Notes: generated by a model not told the origin, from the letters alone. A DNA stretch of 64,000 bases from an uncultured Massilia sp. (GCA_913778765.1 CAJYXO010000019.1:45013-109012), one strand, 5' to 3'; shown: positions 33,266 through 42,904, counted from the first letter of the stretch. Program-made: numbers and translations.

Positions 33266-33721
33266 GTGTCGATCGTCGCGCCCGCCGATCCGGACAGTCC
33301 CGAAGCACGGGTACTGCTCGGCGAACTGGGCGCGGCGCTGGCGGCGCTCACCGGCAGCGACGGCACGGCATCCTTCGAAGCCGCCGACGTGCGCGGCGAG
33401 CGGGCCTGTTTTCTGCTGGTCCGCTCGGCGGATGGGCTGGCGGTGGGCTGCGGCGCGTTGCGGCCGCTTTCCGATGGCGTGGCCGAGCTGAAGCGGATGT
33501 ATGCGCGGCCGGGCAGCGGCGCCGGGCGCCATCTATTGGACGCGCTGGAGCGGCAGGCGCGTGCCTTCGGCTACGCCGAAGTCTGGCTGGAGACGCGCAG
33601 GGTGAATGCGCGGGCCGTGGCGTTTTACGCGAAGCATGGCTATTACACGATTCCCAACTATGGGAAATATATTGGCCGGGCCGATGCTGTTTGCCTCGGC
33701 AAAGCCTTGAGCCCCGGTTAA
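33266..33721 (+). CDS. GNAT-family N-acetyltransferase
   Basis: 151 residues starting at GTG, 7 nt after the tex stop. The GNAT core includes LKRMYARPGSGAGRHLLDALE (acetyl-CoA loop) and a C-terminal VNARAVAFYAKHGYYTIPNYG. The loop GSGAGR fits the Q/R-x-x-G-x-G/A pyrophosphate-binding pattern. Substrate unknown. Confidence 0.88.
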   Translation: MSIVAPADPDSPEARVLLGELGAALAALTGSDGTASFEAADVRGERACFLLVRSADGLAVGCGALRPLSDGVAELKRMYARPGSGAGRHLLDALERQARAFGYAEVWLETRRVNARAVAFYAKHGYYTIPNYGKYIGRADAVCLGKALSPG

Positions 33722-33800
33722 GGCGGTCCCGACCTGGCCGGCGCGTTGGCGGGGACCCCAGCTCGTGGCGGGCTGCCGGCTTTTTTGCACCTGTTCACGC

Positions 33801-33832
33801 AAACTTGGGCCCCCGCCGTCGCGGGGGTGACC
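33801..33832. repeat. REP-like palindrome upstream of grxD
   Basis: AAACTTGGGCCCCCGCCGTCGCGGGGGTGAC carries the same AACTTGGG head and GC-rich palindrome as the unit at 18335. It lies in the 187-bp gap between the GNAT gene and grxD. Confidence 0.65.
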
Positions 33833-33908
33833 CGGCGATCAACCCGCCAGGTGATTTTCTTATAAAATGCCGCCATCCCACCAAATTTCCCCGCGAAGGC
33901 AGAACCAA

Positions 33909-34232
33909 ATGAGCGACGTACAAAACTGGATCAAAGACACCGTGACCAAGACCCCGGTCGTGCTGTTCATGAAGGGCACCGCCCAGTTCCCGCAATGCGG
34001 CTTTTCCGGCCGCGCCATCCAGATCCTGAAAGCTTGCGGCGTCGATAACATCGCCACCGTCAACGTGCTGGAAGATGCGGAAGTCCGCCAGGGCATCAAG
34101 GAATTCTCGAACTGGCCGACCATCCCGCAGCTGTATGTGAACGGCGAATTCGTCGGCGGCTCGGACATCATGACGGAAATGTACGAATCCGGCGAACTGC
34201 AGGCCCTGATCAACAAGCAGCAGAATGGCTGA
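33909..34232 (+). CDS. grxD: Monothiol glutaredoxin (Grx4/GrxD type)
   Basis: 107 residues. Active site QCGFSG with Cys30 at the typical monothiol CGFS position; GSH-binding [16 protein letters not shown] is present. These proteins carry [2Fe-2S] clusters bridged with BolA partners, and ibaG is encoded at 7.3 kb. ATG 33909 is chosen; the frame upstream is not conserved. It overlaps ubiX by 8 nt. Confidence 0.96.
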   Translation: MSDVQNWIKDTVTKTPVVLFMKGTAQFPQCGFSGRAIQILKACGVDNIATVNVLEDAEVRQGIKEFSNWPTIPQLYVNGEFVGGSDIMTEMYESGELQALINKQQNG

Positions 34233-34818
34233 TCCCAGGCCGCGTCGCATCGTCGTCGCCATCACCGGCGCGACCGGCGCGGTCTACGGCGTGCGGCTGC
34301 TCGAGCGGCTGCGCGCGATCCCCGGCGTCGAGACCCACCTGGTCATTTCCGACGCCGCTTCCCTCACCCTGCACCAGGAAGTCGGCCTGCAAAGGCGCGA
34401 CGTGGAAGCGCTCGCCCATGTGGTGCACAAGAACCGCGAAATCGGCGCCTCGATCGCCAGCGGTTCGTTCCAGACCGACGGCATGGTCGTCGCGCCCTGC
34501 TCGATGAAGACGCTGGCGGCGGTGGCGCATGGAATATCGGACAACCTGATCGCGCGCGCGGCCGACGTGATCCTGAAGGAACGCCGGAAACTGGTGCTGA
34601 TGGTGCGCGAAACGCCGTTCAACCTGGCGCACCTGCGCAATATGACGGCCGTCACCGAGATGGGCGGCATCGTGTTCCCGCCGCTGCCGAGCTTTTACAA
34701 CAAGCCGGGCAGCATAGCCGAGATGGTCGACCACACGGTGGCCCGCGTCATCGACCTGCTGGGGATCGACAACGATCTGGCGCCGCGCTGGACGGGGATG
34801 AAAGAGGGATCGGCTTAA
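34225..34818 (+). CDS. ubiX: UbiX, flavin prenyltransferase
   Basis: 197 residues. It makes prenylated FMN, the cofactor of UbiD decarboxylase in ubiquinone synthesis. Motifs: [15 protein letters not shown] (FMN loop), [25 protein letters not shown] and [13 protein letters not shown]. The start overlaps grxD by 8 nt. Confidence 0.96.
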   Translation: MADPRPRRIVVAITGATGAVYGVRLLERLRAIPGVETHLVISDAASLTLHQEVGLQRRDVEALAHVVHKNREIGASIASGSFQTDGMVVAPCSMKTLAAVAHGISDNLIARAADVILKERRKLVLMVRETPFNLAHLRNMTAVTEMGGIVFPPLPSFYNKPGSIAEMVDHTVARVIDLLGIDNDLAPRWTGMKEGSA

Positions 34819-34988
34819 GGCTGCTTCCCGTACCTCTCCTGCTCTGCTTTCCTTTCTTCTCTTGCGTCTTCGATTTTCCTGCGTTGCTCGTTCCGCTTGC
34901 GCATGATTTCTGCGTGTTGCGCCGCGGTCATCGGCGGCGCGGTCATGAGGTCTTTCAACTGCGCGGTACTGCTGTAGTTATTAATCAT
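34815..34988 (-). CDS. Possible small charged helical protein (57 aa)
   Basis: Open frame of 57 codons on the minus strand, ATG at 34986-34988, TAA at 34815-34817 overlapping the ubiX stop region. It begins MINNYSSTAQLKDLMTAP, and the last half is a Lys/Arg/Glu-rich helix (EIMRKRNEQRRKIEDA). The only Shine-Dalgarno candidate (AAGGA) is 12 nt away. Low-confidence gene; no family recognised. Confidence 0.35.
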   Translation of the reverse strand: MINNYSSTAQLKDLMTAPPMTAAQHAEIMRKRNEQRRKIEDAREERKAEQERYGKQP

Positions 34989-35108
34989 GAGGGCACTGCA
35001 TCCTTATATGACTGATAACGGTGGGGGCCACATACGAACAGATTATGCGCGAGACTCGGCAGTTTGTGCCGTCCGTTTGAATAAAAATTGCAGTGAGGAA
35101 TAAATGTA

Positions 35109-35150
35109 CAACGGCCCGGTTCGCGGAGAGATCCGCAAACCGGGCCGTTG
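35109..35150. terminator. Long hairpin downstream of the XRE regulator gene
   Basis: CAACGGCCCGGTTCGCGGA pairs with TCCGCAAACCGGGCCGTTG (one mismatch in 19) around a GAGA loop. It lies 19 nt beyond the minus-strand XRE gene and probably terminates it. No strong T-run follows. Confidence 0.7.
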
Positions 35151-35169
35151 TCACTTAGATAGGCAGGAC

Positions 35170-35613
35170 TTACTTCGGCTGGTGATTCATGCGCACCAGC
35201 ATGCGGATGAATTCGCGTGCCAGCTGCTTGTGGTGCTCGTCCAGGCGCTGCAGGTCGGCGATCAGCTTGACGTCGGCCGATTCGAAACGGGCCGAGGCGT
35301 CGACGGTTTCGCCGTTGGCCGGTGCGTTTTCCGAACCGCCGAAGCGCAGCCAGTCGGCCGGCACGCCCAGCCACTGGGCGATCATGCGCAGCTTTTCCTG
35401 GGTCGGGATGGCTTCGCCGACCAGCCACTTGCGCGCGGCGTGGACCGTGATCGGACGGCCTTCGAAGCGAATGTTAAATTCGCGCGCCAGCCGCGTCGGG
35501 CTGTCCGGCGAATAGTGGGCGTTCTTCAGGGCCTGTTGCAGGCGCTCGCTGAAGCTCTCGCGCTCGTTGGTCGAATTCATCGGTGGTACTAGTGGTTCAT
35601 GCAGGGCTGTCAT
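35170..35613 (-). CDS. Helix-turn-helix transcriptional regulator (XRE-like)
   Basis: 147 residues from ATG 35611-35613, preceded by GGAGA at 6 nt. The N-terminal HTH (about residues 25-88: SPTRLAREFNIRF, then VHAARKWLVGEAIPTQEKLRMIAQWLGV) is of the lambda-repressor type. The rest is a short helical tail. Small soluble DNA-binding protein; target unknown. It ends in a strong hairpin terminator. Confidence 0.85.
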   Translation of the reverse strand: MTALHEPLVPPMNSTNERESFSERLQQALKNAHYSPDSPTRLAREFNIRFEGRPITVHAARKWLVGEAIPTQEKLRMIAQWLGVPADWLRFGGSENAPANGETVDASARFESADVKLIADLQRLDEHHKQLAREFIRMLVRMNHQPK

Positions 35614-35804
35614 GGTTTCTCCATGGTTCAGACCTTATGTAAATCTAAAGAGTCTGAAAGTAACAAACATGTGAGTATTGACCGATTCTCACAATGCTGT
35701 CCAGCAATTCTGGTGCTTTTCACCAAGAGAATAGGTAAGTGTGAAAAATATCCTACAGGAAAAAGAAAACGTTTGCTTGTCCGATTTCGGGCGTGCAAAC
35801 GAAA

Positions 35805-35827
35805 CAGGCGGCCTCAGCAGCCGCCTG
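35805..35827 (-). terminator. Hairpin terminator candidate downstream of the MBL-fold gene
   Basis: CAGGCGGC (35805-35812) pairs with GCCGCCTG (35820-35827). It begins 33 nt after the metallo-beta-lactamase-fold gene stop on the minus strand and is followed there by a short T-rich stretch. Confidence 0.5.
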
Positions 35828-35859
35828 TCGGGAAAAATGTGGATGAGATAGGGCCGGAA

Positions 35860-36912
35860 TCAGGCCAGTTCGAAGCGGATGACGCCATCGTCGCCGGTTA
35901 CACGGCGCAGGATACCGTCGTACCAGAGCTTGTGCAGGTGGGCCAGGGCCTCGCCGACGGCAAAACTGAACTGGTGAGCGTCGAGCTGTCGCCGGAACAT
36001 CAATGGAACAATGTCAACTGCGGAGCGCGGCAGGCTGCAGGCGGCCCGTACCTCGTCCAGGCGCGCAGCGTGGTGTTCACGCAACTGCCGGATGCGCGTG
36101 TGCAGGCCGCGGAAGGGCTTGCCGTGCGAAGGCAGCACCAGGGTGTCGTCCGGCAGACCCGCAAATTTGTCCAGCGAGCCCAGATATTGCGCGAGCGGAT
36201 CGCCTTCCGGCTCGACCGCGAACACGGACACGTTGGTGGAGATGCGCGGCAGCACCATGTCGCCGGAGATCAGCAGGCGCCCCTCTTCCGCATACAGCGA
36301 CACGTGTTCCGGCGAGTGGCCGAAACCGGTGATCACGCGCCATTCGCGGTTGCCGATGCGGACGCGCTGGCCGTCCTGCAGCCGGGTATAGGCCGCGGGC
36401 ACGGCCGGCACCAGCGAGGGGTAGTAATTGCGGCGGCCCTGCATCTGCTCGAGCATGGCGGGGTCGACCAGGCCATGGCGCTGGAAATGGGGAATCGCCG
36501 AGGGCCCGTCCACGCCCGGCAGCGCGGCCGCCATCATGCGCGCAAAGCCGAACTCGGCGGCGCTGGTCCAGAACGGCGCCTCGAAGCGCTCGCACAGCCA
36601 GCCGGACAGGCCGACGTGGTCGGGATGGCAGTGGGTGGCGAACACGCGCAGCAGCGGCTGTCCGTCCAGTGCAGTGCTGAAGATCTGCTCCCAGGCGGCA
36701 CGGGTGGCATCGGTGCCGGCGCCGCAGTCGATTAGCGCCTGCCCCCGTTTGCCGTCATGTTCGTCGTCCAGCAGCCACAGGTTGATGTGGTCGAGCGCGA
36801 AGGGCAGCGGCATGCGCAGCCAGCGCATGCCGGAAGCAATGTCGTGCACTGTGCCGGGCGTCGGGACGGTGTCGCCGAAAGGATAGCTGAGCTGGGCTTC
36901 GAGAGGGTTCAT
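35860..36912 (-). CDS. Metallo-beta-lactamase-fold hydrolase (glyoxalase II-like)
   Basis: 350 residues. Zinc-binding signature THCHPDHVGLSGW (HxHxDH, about 93-105), then GHSPEHVSLY and SGDMVLPRIS, supplying the later His and bridging Asp; the closing His is in LPSHGKPFRG. A C-terminal helical extension (about 260-350) is usual for this group. It is divergent from a LiuR-like regulator and shares the operator region, so it is probably part of that regulon. In related bacteria such proteins accompany leucine/acyl-CoA catabolism genes (inference). Confidence 0.88.
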   Translation of the reverse strand: MNPLEAQLSYPFGDTVPTPGTVHDIASGMRWLRMPLPFALDHINLWLLDDEHDGKRGQALIDCGAGTDATRAAWEQIFSTALDGQPLLRVFATHCHPDHVGLSGWLCERFEAPFWTSAAEFGFARMMAAALPGVDGPSAIPHFQRHGLVDPAMLEQMQGRRNYYPSLVPAVPAAYTRLQDGQRVRIGNREWRVITGFGHSPEHVSLYAEEGRLLISGDMVLPRISTNVSVFAVEPEGDPLAQYLGSLDKFAGLPDDTLVLPSHGKPFRGLHTRIRQLREHHAARLDEVRAACSLPRSAVDIVPLMFRRQLDAHQFSFAVGEALAHLHKLWYDGILRRVTGDDGVIRFELA

Positions 36913-36966
36913 GCCGGGAATCTTTCGTGTTGGGCGGGTGCGGGCGCGCTACAATGCATGCAACAT

Positions 36967-36983
36967 TGACGTTGACGTAAACG
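36967..36983. promoter_or_regulatory. Predicted LiuR-type operator between the MBL gene and the MerR gene
   Basis: TGACGTTGACGTAAACG. Its reverse complement CGTTTACGTCAACGTCA matches the site upstream of ivd (37646-37662) at 16 of 17 positions. It lies 55 bp upstream of the MBL ATG and 53 bp upstream of the regulator ATG. Confidence 0.7.
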
Positions 36984-37036
36984 GAAATGTGGATGCAGAC
37001 TGCGATTCTATGTGATTTTTGACCCTGCCGAATGAT

Positions 37037-37462
37037 ATGGCCACCACCTACACCATCGCCGAACTGGCGCGCGAATTCGACATCACCGCCCGCGCCATCC
37101 GCTTCTATGAAGACCAGGGCCTGCTGAGCCCGATGCGCGAGGGCCAGGGCGGCCGTAACCGCGTCTACACCCCGCGCGACCGTACGCGCCTGAAACTGAC
37201 CCTGCGCGGCAAACGCCTGGGCCTGACTCTGTCGGAGATCAAAAGCATCATTGACATGTACGAGTCGCCGAAGGATACGGTGGCGCAGATCAACCGCTTC
37301 CTCGGCGTCCTCTCCCACCAGCGCGATACGCTCGAGCAGCAGCGGGCCGACATCGAGATGTCGCTGGCCGAGATTGCGGTGCATGAGGACGAGTGCCGGC
37401 GGCTGCTGGAAGAGGCCGGTGCAGATGGCGTGGTGCAGCCGCAGGAGCGGAGTGTGGCGTGA
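37037..37462 (+). CDS. liuR: MerR-family regulator, LiuR-like (branched-chain/isovalerate catabolism)
   Basis: 141 residues from ATG 37037; a TTG 18 nt upstream is a less likely alternative. N-terminal winged HTH (YTIAELAREFDITARAIRFYEDQGLL) with the RNRVYTPRDRTRLKLTLRGKRLG segment, then a coiled-coil dimerisation helix. No effector-binding cysteine cluster is present, consistent with LiuR rather than metal-responsive MerR. Genes next door encode isovaleryl-CoA dehydrogenase and thiolase, and a shared operator is visible at both promoters. Confidence 0.85.
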   Translation: MATTYTIAELAREFDITARAIRFYEDQGLLSPMREGQGGRNRVYTPRDRTRLKLTLRGKRLGLTLSEIKSIIDMYESPKDTVAQINRFLGVLSHQRDTLEQQRADIEMSLAEIAVHEDECRRLLEEAGADGVVQPQERSVA

Positions 37463-37508
37463 GCGAGTGCTTGCTAACGACCTTTGATTTGCAGCCCGCC
37501 GCCTTCGA

Positions 37509-37612
37509 ACGTCCTTCCCGCGCAGGCGGGAATCCATGCTGCGCTTCCGATATGGCGAACGTTCGCTTGATGCACATTCAGCATGGATCCCCGCTTTCGC
37601 GAGGATGACGGT
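37509..37612. repeat. Paired REP-like palindromes upstream of ivd
   Basis: One unit reads ...TTCCCGCGCAGGCGGGAATCCATGCTG, and a second at 37580-37612 reads CAGCATGGATCCCCGC... The tails ATCCATGCTG/CAGCATGGAT are complementary, so the pair can fold together like the gltBD pair. It lies between the regulator and ivd. Confidence 0.7.
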
Positions 37613-37645
37613 TTTACGGCGCAGGCCAAAACGTCTTTCACTTGA

Positions 37646-37662
37646 CGTTTACGTTAACGTCA
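37646..37662. promoter_or_regulatory. Predicted LiuR-type operator upstream of ivd
   Basis: CGTTTACGTTAACGTCA within a larger palindrome TGACGTT-TACGTT-AACGTCA (37643-37662, 7-bp perfect arms). A possible -35/-10 pair TTTACG - 17 bp - TATCAT (37648-37676) overlaps it. The position 68 bp before the ivd ATG fits regulator control. Confidence 0.72.
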
Positions 37663-37729
37663 CTCCGCGCTATCATCCGGTTTAGCCATCCAGCCACCCA
37701 TCACGACATACGAGACACGAGAGGACGAC

Positions 37730-38914
37730 ATGCTGCATCTCCCAGGCCTGACCTTTGACCACGGCGAAGACATCGCCGCGCTGCGCGAAGCAGTGCAACA
37801 GTTCGCGGCGAGCGAGATCGCCCCGCGCGCGGCCGAGATCGACCGCACCGACCAGTTCCCGATGGACCTGTGGAAGAAGATGGGCGAGCTGGGCCTGCTG
37901 GGCATCACCGTCGGCGAGGAATACGGCGGCGCCAACATGGGCTACCTGGCCCACATCGTCGCGATGGAAGAGATTTCGCGCGCCTCGGCCTCGGTCGGCC
38001 TGTCGTATGGCGCCCACTCGAATCTGTGCGTGAACCAGATCAAGCGCAACGGCACTGAAGAACAGAAACAGAAATACCTGCCCAAGCTGATCTCGGGCGA
38101 GCACGTCGGCGCGCTGGCCATGTCCGAGCCGAATGCCGGCTCCGATGTCGTCAGCATGAAGCTGCGCGCCGAGCTGAAGGGCGACCGCTACGTCCTGAAC
38201 GGCACCAAGATGTGGATCACCAACGGTCCGGATGCCGACACCCTGGTCGTCTACGCCAAGACCGACATCGATGCCGGCCCGCGCGGCATGACCGCCTTCC
38301 TGATCGAAAAAGGTTTCAAAGGTTTCTCGATCGCGCAGAAGCTGGACAAGCTGGGCATGCGCGGCTCGCACACTGGCGAACTGGTGTTCCAGGATTGCGA
38401 AGTGCCGGTCGAGAACGTGCTGGGCGGCGTGGGCAAGGGCGTCAACGTGCTGATGTCGGGCCTGGACTTCGAGCGCACCGTGCTGTCCGGCGGCCCGCTG
38501 GGCATCATGTCGGCCTGCATGGACGTGGTCGTCCCCTACATCCACGAGCGCAAGCAGTTCGGCCAGGCGATCGGCGAGTTCCAGCTCATGCAGGGCAAGA
38601 TCGCCGACATGTATTCGACCATGATGGCCTGCCGCGCCTATGTGTACGCGGTCGGCCAGGCCTGCGACCGCGCCGACAACGCCGCGGCCGTGCGCGCCCT
38701 GCGCAAGGACGCCGCCGGCGCCATCCTGTACAGCGCCGAAAAGGCCACCTGGATGGCAGGCGAAGCGATCCAGACCCTGGGCGGCAATGGCTATATCAAC
38801 GAGTATCCGGTCGGCCGCCTGTGGCGCGATGCGAAGCTCTACGAAATCGGCGCGGGCACCAGCGAAATCCGCCGCATGCTGATCGGCCGCGAGCTGTTCG
38901 GCGAAACCGCTTAA
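37730..38914 (+). CDS. ivd: Isovaleryl-CoA dehydrogenase
   Basis: 394 residues. FAD-dependent acyl-CoA dehydrogenase of leucine catabolism (isovaleryl-CoA to 3-methylcrotonyl-CoA). Family signatures: [51 protein letters not shown] (region of the IVD catalytic Glu), and [20 protein letters not shown] with [18 protein letters not shown] lies 5 nt upstream of the ATG. First gene after the LiuR-type operator; electrons go to ETF. Confidence 0.93.
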   Translation: MLHLPGLTFDHGEDIAALREAVQQFAASEIAPRAAEIDRTDQFPMDLWKKMGELGLLGITVGEEYGGANMGYLAHIVAMEEISRASASVGLSYGAHSNLCVNQIKRNGTEEQKQKYLPKLISGEHVGALAMSEPNAGSDVVSMKLRAELKGDRYVLNGTKMWITNGPDADTLVVYAKTDIDAGPRGMTAFLIEKGFKGFSIAQKLDKLGMRGSHTGELVFQDCEVPVENVLGGVGKGVNVLMSGLDFERTVLSGGPLGIMSACMDVVVPYIHERKQFGQAIGEFQLMQGKIADMYSTMMACRAYVYAVGQACDRADNAAAVRALRKDAAGAILYSAEKATWMAGEAIQTLGGNGYINEYPVGRLWRDAKLYEIGAGTSEIRRMLIGRELFGETA

Positions 38915-39024
38915 GGCAAGGCTTCAACGCAGAGAGCGGAGAGGAGACGCGGGCTGGGAATAGAGCCATTCGAATGGCCATCTTCAGCCCGCACCAGGTA
39001 ACCGTCATGCCGGGCTCTGCCCGA

Positions 39025-39054
39025 CCTGACTTCCCGCGCAGGCGGGAACGACGA
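39025..39054. repeat. REP-like palindrome between ivd and aceK
   Basis: CTGACTTCCCGCGCAGGCGGGAACGACGATT, of the same family as the units at 5966 and 37509. It lies in the 241-bp gap upstream of aceK; nothing else was recognised in that gap. Confidence 0.65.
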
Positions 39055-39155
39055 TTCAGGCGCCACGGCCATAGTAGAACTACCAGGTCCCTGCCGGCAG
39101 CAAAACACCCGCATTACAATAGCTTTCTCCCCTTCCACTGCGTTCGAGACCACCG

Positions 39156-40937
39156 ATGACCCAGGCAAGTTTCCCCAAACTGCTCTCGTCGCAGATCGCC
39201 TTCGACATCGCGCGCAGCATCCTGGACGGGTTCGATCGCCACTACTCGCTGTTCCGCCAGGCCAGCCAGGCCGCCAGGACGCATTTCGAGAACGCCGACT
39301 GGGCCGCGGCCCAGCGCGCCGCGCGCGAGCGCATCGATTTCTACGACAGGCGCGTGCAGGAATGCGTGCACAGCCTGGAAGAACAGTACGCGTCCGCCGA
39401 CCTGAACGACGCCACCTGGCGCGAAACCAAGCTCCATTACATCGGCCTGCTGACGGACCACAAGCGCCCGGAACTGGCCGAGAGCTTCTTCAATTCCGTC
39501 AGCTGCCACATCCTGCACCGCAGCTACTACCGCAACGAATTCATCTTCGTGCGCCCGGCCGTCTCGACCGAATACATCGAGACCGACGAGCCGCAGCCGA
39601 CCTACCGCGTCTACTACCCGGCCGCCGACGGCCTGCGGTTCGCGCTGCGCCGCATCGTCACCAACTTCCAGCTGGCCCGGCCCTTCGCCGACCTCGATCG
39701 CGACGTCGCCCTGGTCGAGCGGCGCATGGTTGAAAAATTCGACCTGGACCGCGCGGAGCCGAACCAGCAGCTGCATGTGCTGTCGAGCCTGTTCTTCCGT
39801 AACAAGGGCGCCTACCTCGTCGGCCGCGTCATCAACGGCGCCCGCGAATATCCGTTCGTGGTGCCGGTGCTGCACGACCGCGAGGGACGGCTGACGCTCG
39901 ACACCGTGCTCACCGAGCCGGAGCAGGTGCTGATCCTGTTCTCGTTCACGCGCGCCTACTTCATGGTCGACATGGAAGTCCCCTCGGCCTATGTGCAGTT
40001 CCTGCGCAGCCTGATGCCGAAGAAACCGAGGAGCGAGCTGTACACCGTGCTCGGCCTGCAAAAGCAGGGCAAGACCCTGTTCTACCGCGACTTCCTGCAG
40101 CACCTGAAGCACAGCTCGGACGCATTCCGTATCGCCCCCGGCATTCCCGGCCTGGTGATGCTGGTGTTCGAGCTGCCGTCCTTCCCCTATGTGTTCAAGG
40201 TCATCAAGGATTTCTACCCGCCGCCGAAAGAGACCACGCGCGCCCAGATCAAGCAGAAGTACCTGCTGGTGAAGCACCACGACCGCGTGGGCCGCATGGC
40301 CGACACGCTGGAATACTCGGACGTCGCCTTCCCGCTGGCGCGCTTCCCGGACGCGCTGCTCGAACAGCTGCGCCGCGACGCGCCCTCGCTGGTCGACGTC
40401 GAAGGCGACCGCGTCGTCATCCAGCATGTGTACATCGAGCGCCGCATGGTGCCGCTGAATCTGTGGCTCGGCGACGCCGAGCGCGCCGACGATGGCGCCC
40501 TGCTCGCGCACGGCGTGCGCGAATACGGCAACGCGATCCGCGACCTGGTCGCCGCGAATATCTTCCCCGGCGATATGCTGTACAAGAATTTCGGCGTCAC
40601 CCGCCACGGCCGCGTCGTGTTCTACGACTACGACGAAATCGAGTACCTCACCGACTGCGTGTTCCGCGACATCCCGCAAGCGCGCAACGAAGAGGACGAG
40701 ATGGCGGCCGAGCCGTGGTACCCGGTCGGCCGGCACGATGTCTTTCCCGAGCAGTTCGAACGCTTCCTGCTCGGGAACCCGAAGATCCGCGCGATCTTCA
40801 TGCAGCACCATGCCGAACTGCTCACGCGCGCGTGGTGGCAGTCGCACAAGGAACGCATCCAGGCGAACGTCGTCGAGGACGTGTTCCCCTATCCGCAGCA
40901 GATCCGTTTTCACCCACCTTTGGAGACCTTACAATGA
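39156..40937 (+). CDS. aceK: AceK, isocitrate dehydrogenase kinase/phosphatase
   Basis: 593 residues. Bifunctional enzyme that phosphorylates and dephosphorylates isocitrate dehydrogenase and so diverts carbon from the TCA cycle to the glyoxylate shunt. Diagnostic features: ATP loop [12 protein letters not shown] (about 327), [10 protein letters not shown] with the ATP-binding Lys, and the catalytic segment [24 protein letters not shown]. It is not next to aceA/aceB here. It sits between ivd and a thiolase and overlaps the thiolase by 4 nt (ATGA). Confidence 0.96.
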   Translation: MTQASFPKLLSSQIAFDIARSILDGFDRHYSLFRQASQAARTHFENADWAAAQRAARERIDFYDRRVQECVHSLEEQYASADLNDATWRETKLHYIGLLTDHKRPELAESFFNSVSCHILHRSYYRNEFIFVRPAVSTEYIETDEPQPTYRVYYPAADGLRFALRRIVTNFQLARPFADLDRDVALVERRMVEKFDLDRAEPNQQLHVLSSLFFRNKGAYLVGRVINGAREYPFVVPVLHDREGRLTLDTVLTEPEQVLILFSFTRAYFMVDMEVPSAYVQFLRSLMPKKPRSELYTVLGLQKQGKTLFYRDFLQHLKHSSDAFRIAPGIPGLVMLVFELPSFPYVFKVIKDFYPPPKETTRAQIKQKYLLVKHHDRVGRMADTLEYSDVAFPLARFPDALLEQLRRDAPSLVDVEGDRVVIQHVYIERRMVPLNLWLGDAERADDGALLAHGVREYGNAIRDLVAANIFPGDMLYKNFGVTRHGRVVFYDYDEIEYLTDCVFRDIPQARNEEDEMAAEPWYPVGRHDVFPEQFERFLLGNPKIRAIFMQHHAELLTRAWWQSHKERIQANVVEDVFPYPQQIRFHPPLETLQ

Positions 40938-42133
40938 ATGATCCAGTCGTTATCGTCGGCGCAGCCCGCACCCCGATGGGCGCCTTCCAGGGCGACTTCT
41001 CCTCGAAGACCGCAAGCGACCTGGGCGCCGTGGCCATCAAGGCCGCCGTCGAACGCGCCGGTGTCGACCCGCAAAAGGTCGAACACGTCTACTTCGGCAA
41101 CTGCCTGATGGCCGGCCAGGGCCAGGCCCCGGCGCGCCAGGCGCTGATCAAGGCCGGCCTGCCGCTGTCCACCGGCGCCGTGACCCTCTCGAAGATGTGC
41201 GGCTCGGCGATGCAGGCCGCGATCTTCGGCTACGACGCCCTGAAGGCCGGCAGCGCCGACGTGATCGTCGCCGGCGGCATGGAGTCGATGACCAACGCCC
41301 CCTACCTGATCCCGAAAGCCCGCGGCGGCTACCGCATCGGCCACGCGCCGATGTTCGACCACATGATGCTGGACGGCCTGGAAGACGCCTACTCGCGCAA
41401 CGAGAAGACCGGCGAAGGCCGCTCGATGGGCACCTTCGCCGAAGAATGCGTGGCCACTTACCAGTTCACCCGCGAACAGCAGGACAACTTCGCGATCGAA
41501 TCCGTGAAACGCGCGCAGGCCGCCAACAACGACGGCTCGTTCGCATGGGAAGTCGCGCCGGTCAGCGTGGCCAACCGCCTGGGCGAGCAGATCATCGAAA
41601 AGGACGAAGGCCCGCTGAAGGCCAAGGTCGACAAGATCCCTTCCTTGAAGCCTGCCTTCAAGAAGGAAGGCACCGTGACCGCCGCTTCGTCCTCGTCGAT
41701 CAACGACGGCGCCGCCGCGCTGGTCATGATGCGCGAATCGACCGCCAAGGAACTGGGCCTGACCCCGATCGCCCGCATCGTCGGCCACGCCACCCACGCG
41801 CAGGAACCGAACCTGTTCACCACCGCGCCGATCGGCTCGATGAAGAAGCTGTTCGAGAAGACCGGCTGGAAGGCCAGCGACGTCGACCTCTTCGAAATCA
41901 ACGAAGCCTTCGCCGCCGTGCCGATGGCCGCCATGCGCGACCTCGACATCCCGCACGACAAGGTCAACATCCACGGCGGCGCCTGCGCCCTCGGCCACCC
42001 GATCGGCGCCTCGGGCGCGCGCATCATCGTCACCCTGCTGGGCGCGCTGAAGAAGACCGGCGGCAAGCGCGGCGTGGCCTCGCTGTGCATCGGCGGCGGC
42101 GAAGCGACGGCGATGGCGATCGAGATGGTGTAA
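40934..42133 (+). CDS. Acetyl-CoA C-acetyltransferase (thiolase)
   Basis: 399 residues. Nucleophilic Cys89 in [37 protein letters not shown], and the C-terminal [16 protein letters not shown] (catalytic His) and CIGGGEA (catalytic Cys). This is a biosynthetic/ketolytic type II-like acetyl-CoA thiolase. Its ATG overlaps the aceK stop, so production of the two is coupled. It probably finishes leucine or fatty-acid breakdown by cleaving acetoacetyl-CoA. Confidence 0.94.
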   Translation: MNDPVVIVGAARTPMGAFQGDFSSKTASDLGAVAIKAAVERAGVDPQKVEHVYFGNCLMAGQGQAPARQALIKAGLPLSTGAVTLSKMCGSAMQAAIFGYDALKAGSADVIVAGGMESMTNAPYLIPKARGGYRIGHAPMFDHMMLDGLEDAYSRNEKTGEGRSMGTFAEECVATYQFTREQQDNFAIESVKRAQAANNDGSFAWEVAPVSVANRLGEQIIEKDEGPLKAKVDKIPSLKPAFKKEGTVTAASSSSINDGAAALVMMRESTAKELGLTPIARIVGHATHAQEPNLFTTAPIGSMKKLFEKTGWKASDVDLFEINEAFAAVPMAAMRDLDIPHDKVNIHGGACALGHPIGASGARIIVTLLGALKKTGGKRGVASLCIGGGEATAMAIEMV

Positions 42134-42154
42134 GCAGGAAGCGACGTACCATGA

Positions 42155-42181
42155 TAGGGTGAACGGAACCCGTTCACCCTA
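42155..42181. promoter_or_regulatory. Perfect 11-bp inverted repeat upstream of the SDR gene
   Basis: TAGGGTGAACG, loop GAACC, CGTTCACCCTA. It lies 21 nt after the thiolase stop and 12 nt before the SDR ATG, overlapping the leader. It could be an operator or a weak terminator; there is no T-run. Confidence 0.5.
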
Positions 42182-42193
42182 CAGGAGAAAGAC

Positions 42194-42862
42194 ATGTCCA
42201 CCGCCCTGATCATTGGAGCATCCCGCGGCATCGGCCACGAAATGGCGCGCCAGTACCGCGCCGACGGCTGGCGCGTGATCGCCACTGCCCGCAAGCCGGA
42301 AGACTGCGAGGCGCTGCGCCAGCTCGGCGTCGAAGCGCATCAGCTCGACGTGACCAATCCCGAAGCGATCGGTGGACTCGGCTGGAAGCTGGACGACGAA
42401 AAGATCGACCATGCCTGGCTGGTGGCCGGCGTCTACGGCCCGCGCCACGACGGCTTCCCGACCCAGCAGGAGTTCGACGCGGTCATGCACACCAACGTGC
42501 TGGCGGCGATGCGCCTGCTGCCCATCGTCGCGCCGCTGGTGGCGAACGCGCGCGGCAAGCTGGCGGTGATCTCCTCGCGCATGGGCTCGATCGGCGAACG
42601 CAGCGGCGCCTCGGGCTCGCTGTACCGCGCCAGCAAGGCCGCGCTGAACTCGGTGCTGAAGGACGCCTCGCTGACCTTCGGACCGCAGGGCGTGACCTGC
42701 CTGAGCTTCCACCCGGGCTGGGTGCAGACCGACATGGGCGGCGCCGGCGCCCCGCTCAGCGTCGACGAGAGCGTGCGCACCCTGCGCGCGACCCTGGCCG
42801 CTGCCGACGCATCGAAGAACGGCGCCTTCCTGAACCACGACGGCACGCCCATCGCGTGGTGA
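42194..42862 (+). CDS. Short-chain dehydrogenase/reductase
   Basis: 222 residues. Rossmann fold: IIGASRGIGHEMA (TGxxxGxG-type loop), the NNAG position replaced by WLVAGVYG, active-site Ser in ISSRMGSIG, and YRASKAALNSV with Tyr/Lys. It resembles the C-factor-like SDR group. AGGAGA lies 6 nt upstream. Substrate unknown; the setting suggests acyl-CoA metabolism. Confidence 0.9.
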   Translation: MSTALIIGASRGIGHEMARQYRADGWRVIATARKPEDCEALRQLGVEAHQLDVTNPEAIGGLGWKLDDEKIDHAWLVAGVYGPRHDGFPTQQEFDAVMHTNVLAAMRLLPIVAPLVANARGKLAVISSRMGSIGERSGASGSLYRASKAALNSVLKDASLTFGPQGVTCLSFHPGWVQTDMGGAGAPLSVDESVRTLRATLAAADASKNGAFLNHDGTPIAW

Positions 42863-42904
42863 GCCCGTCGACACAACGATAACGACACACGAGACACGAA
42901 TCAC

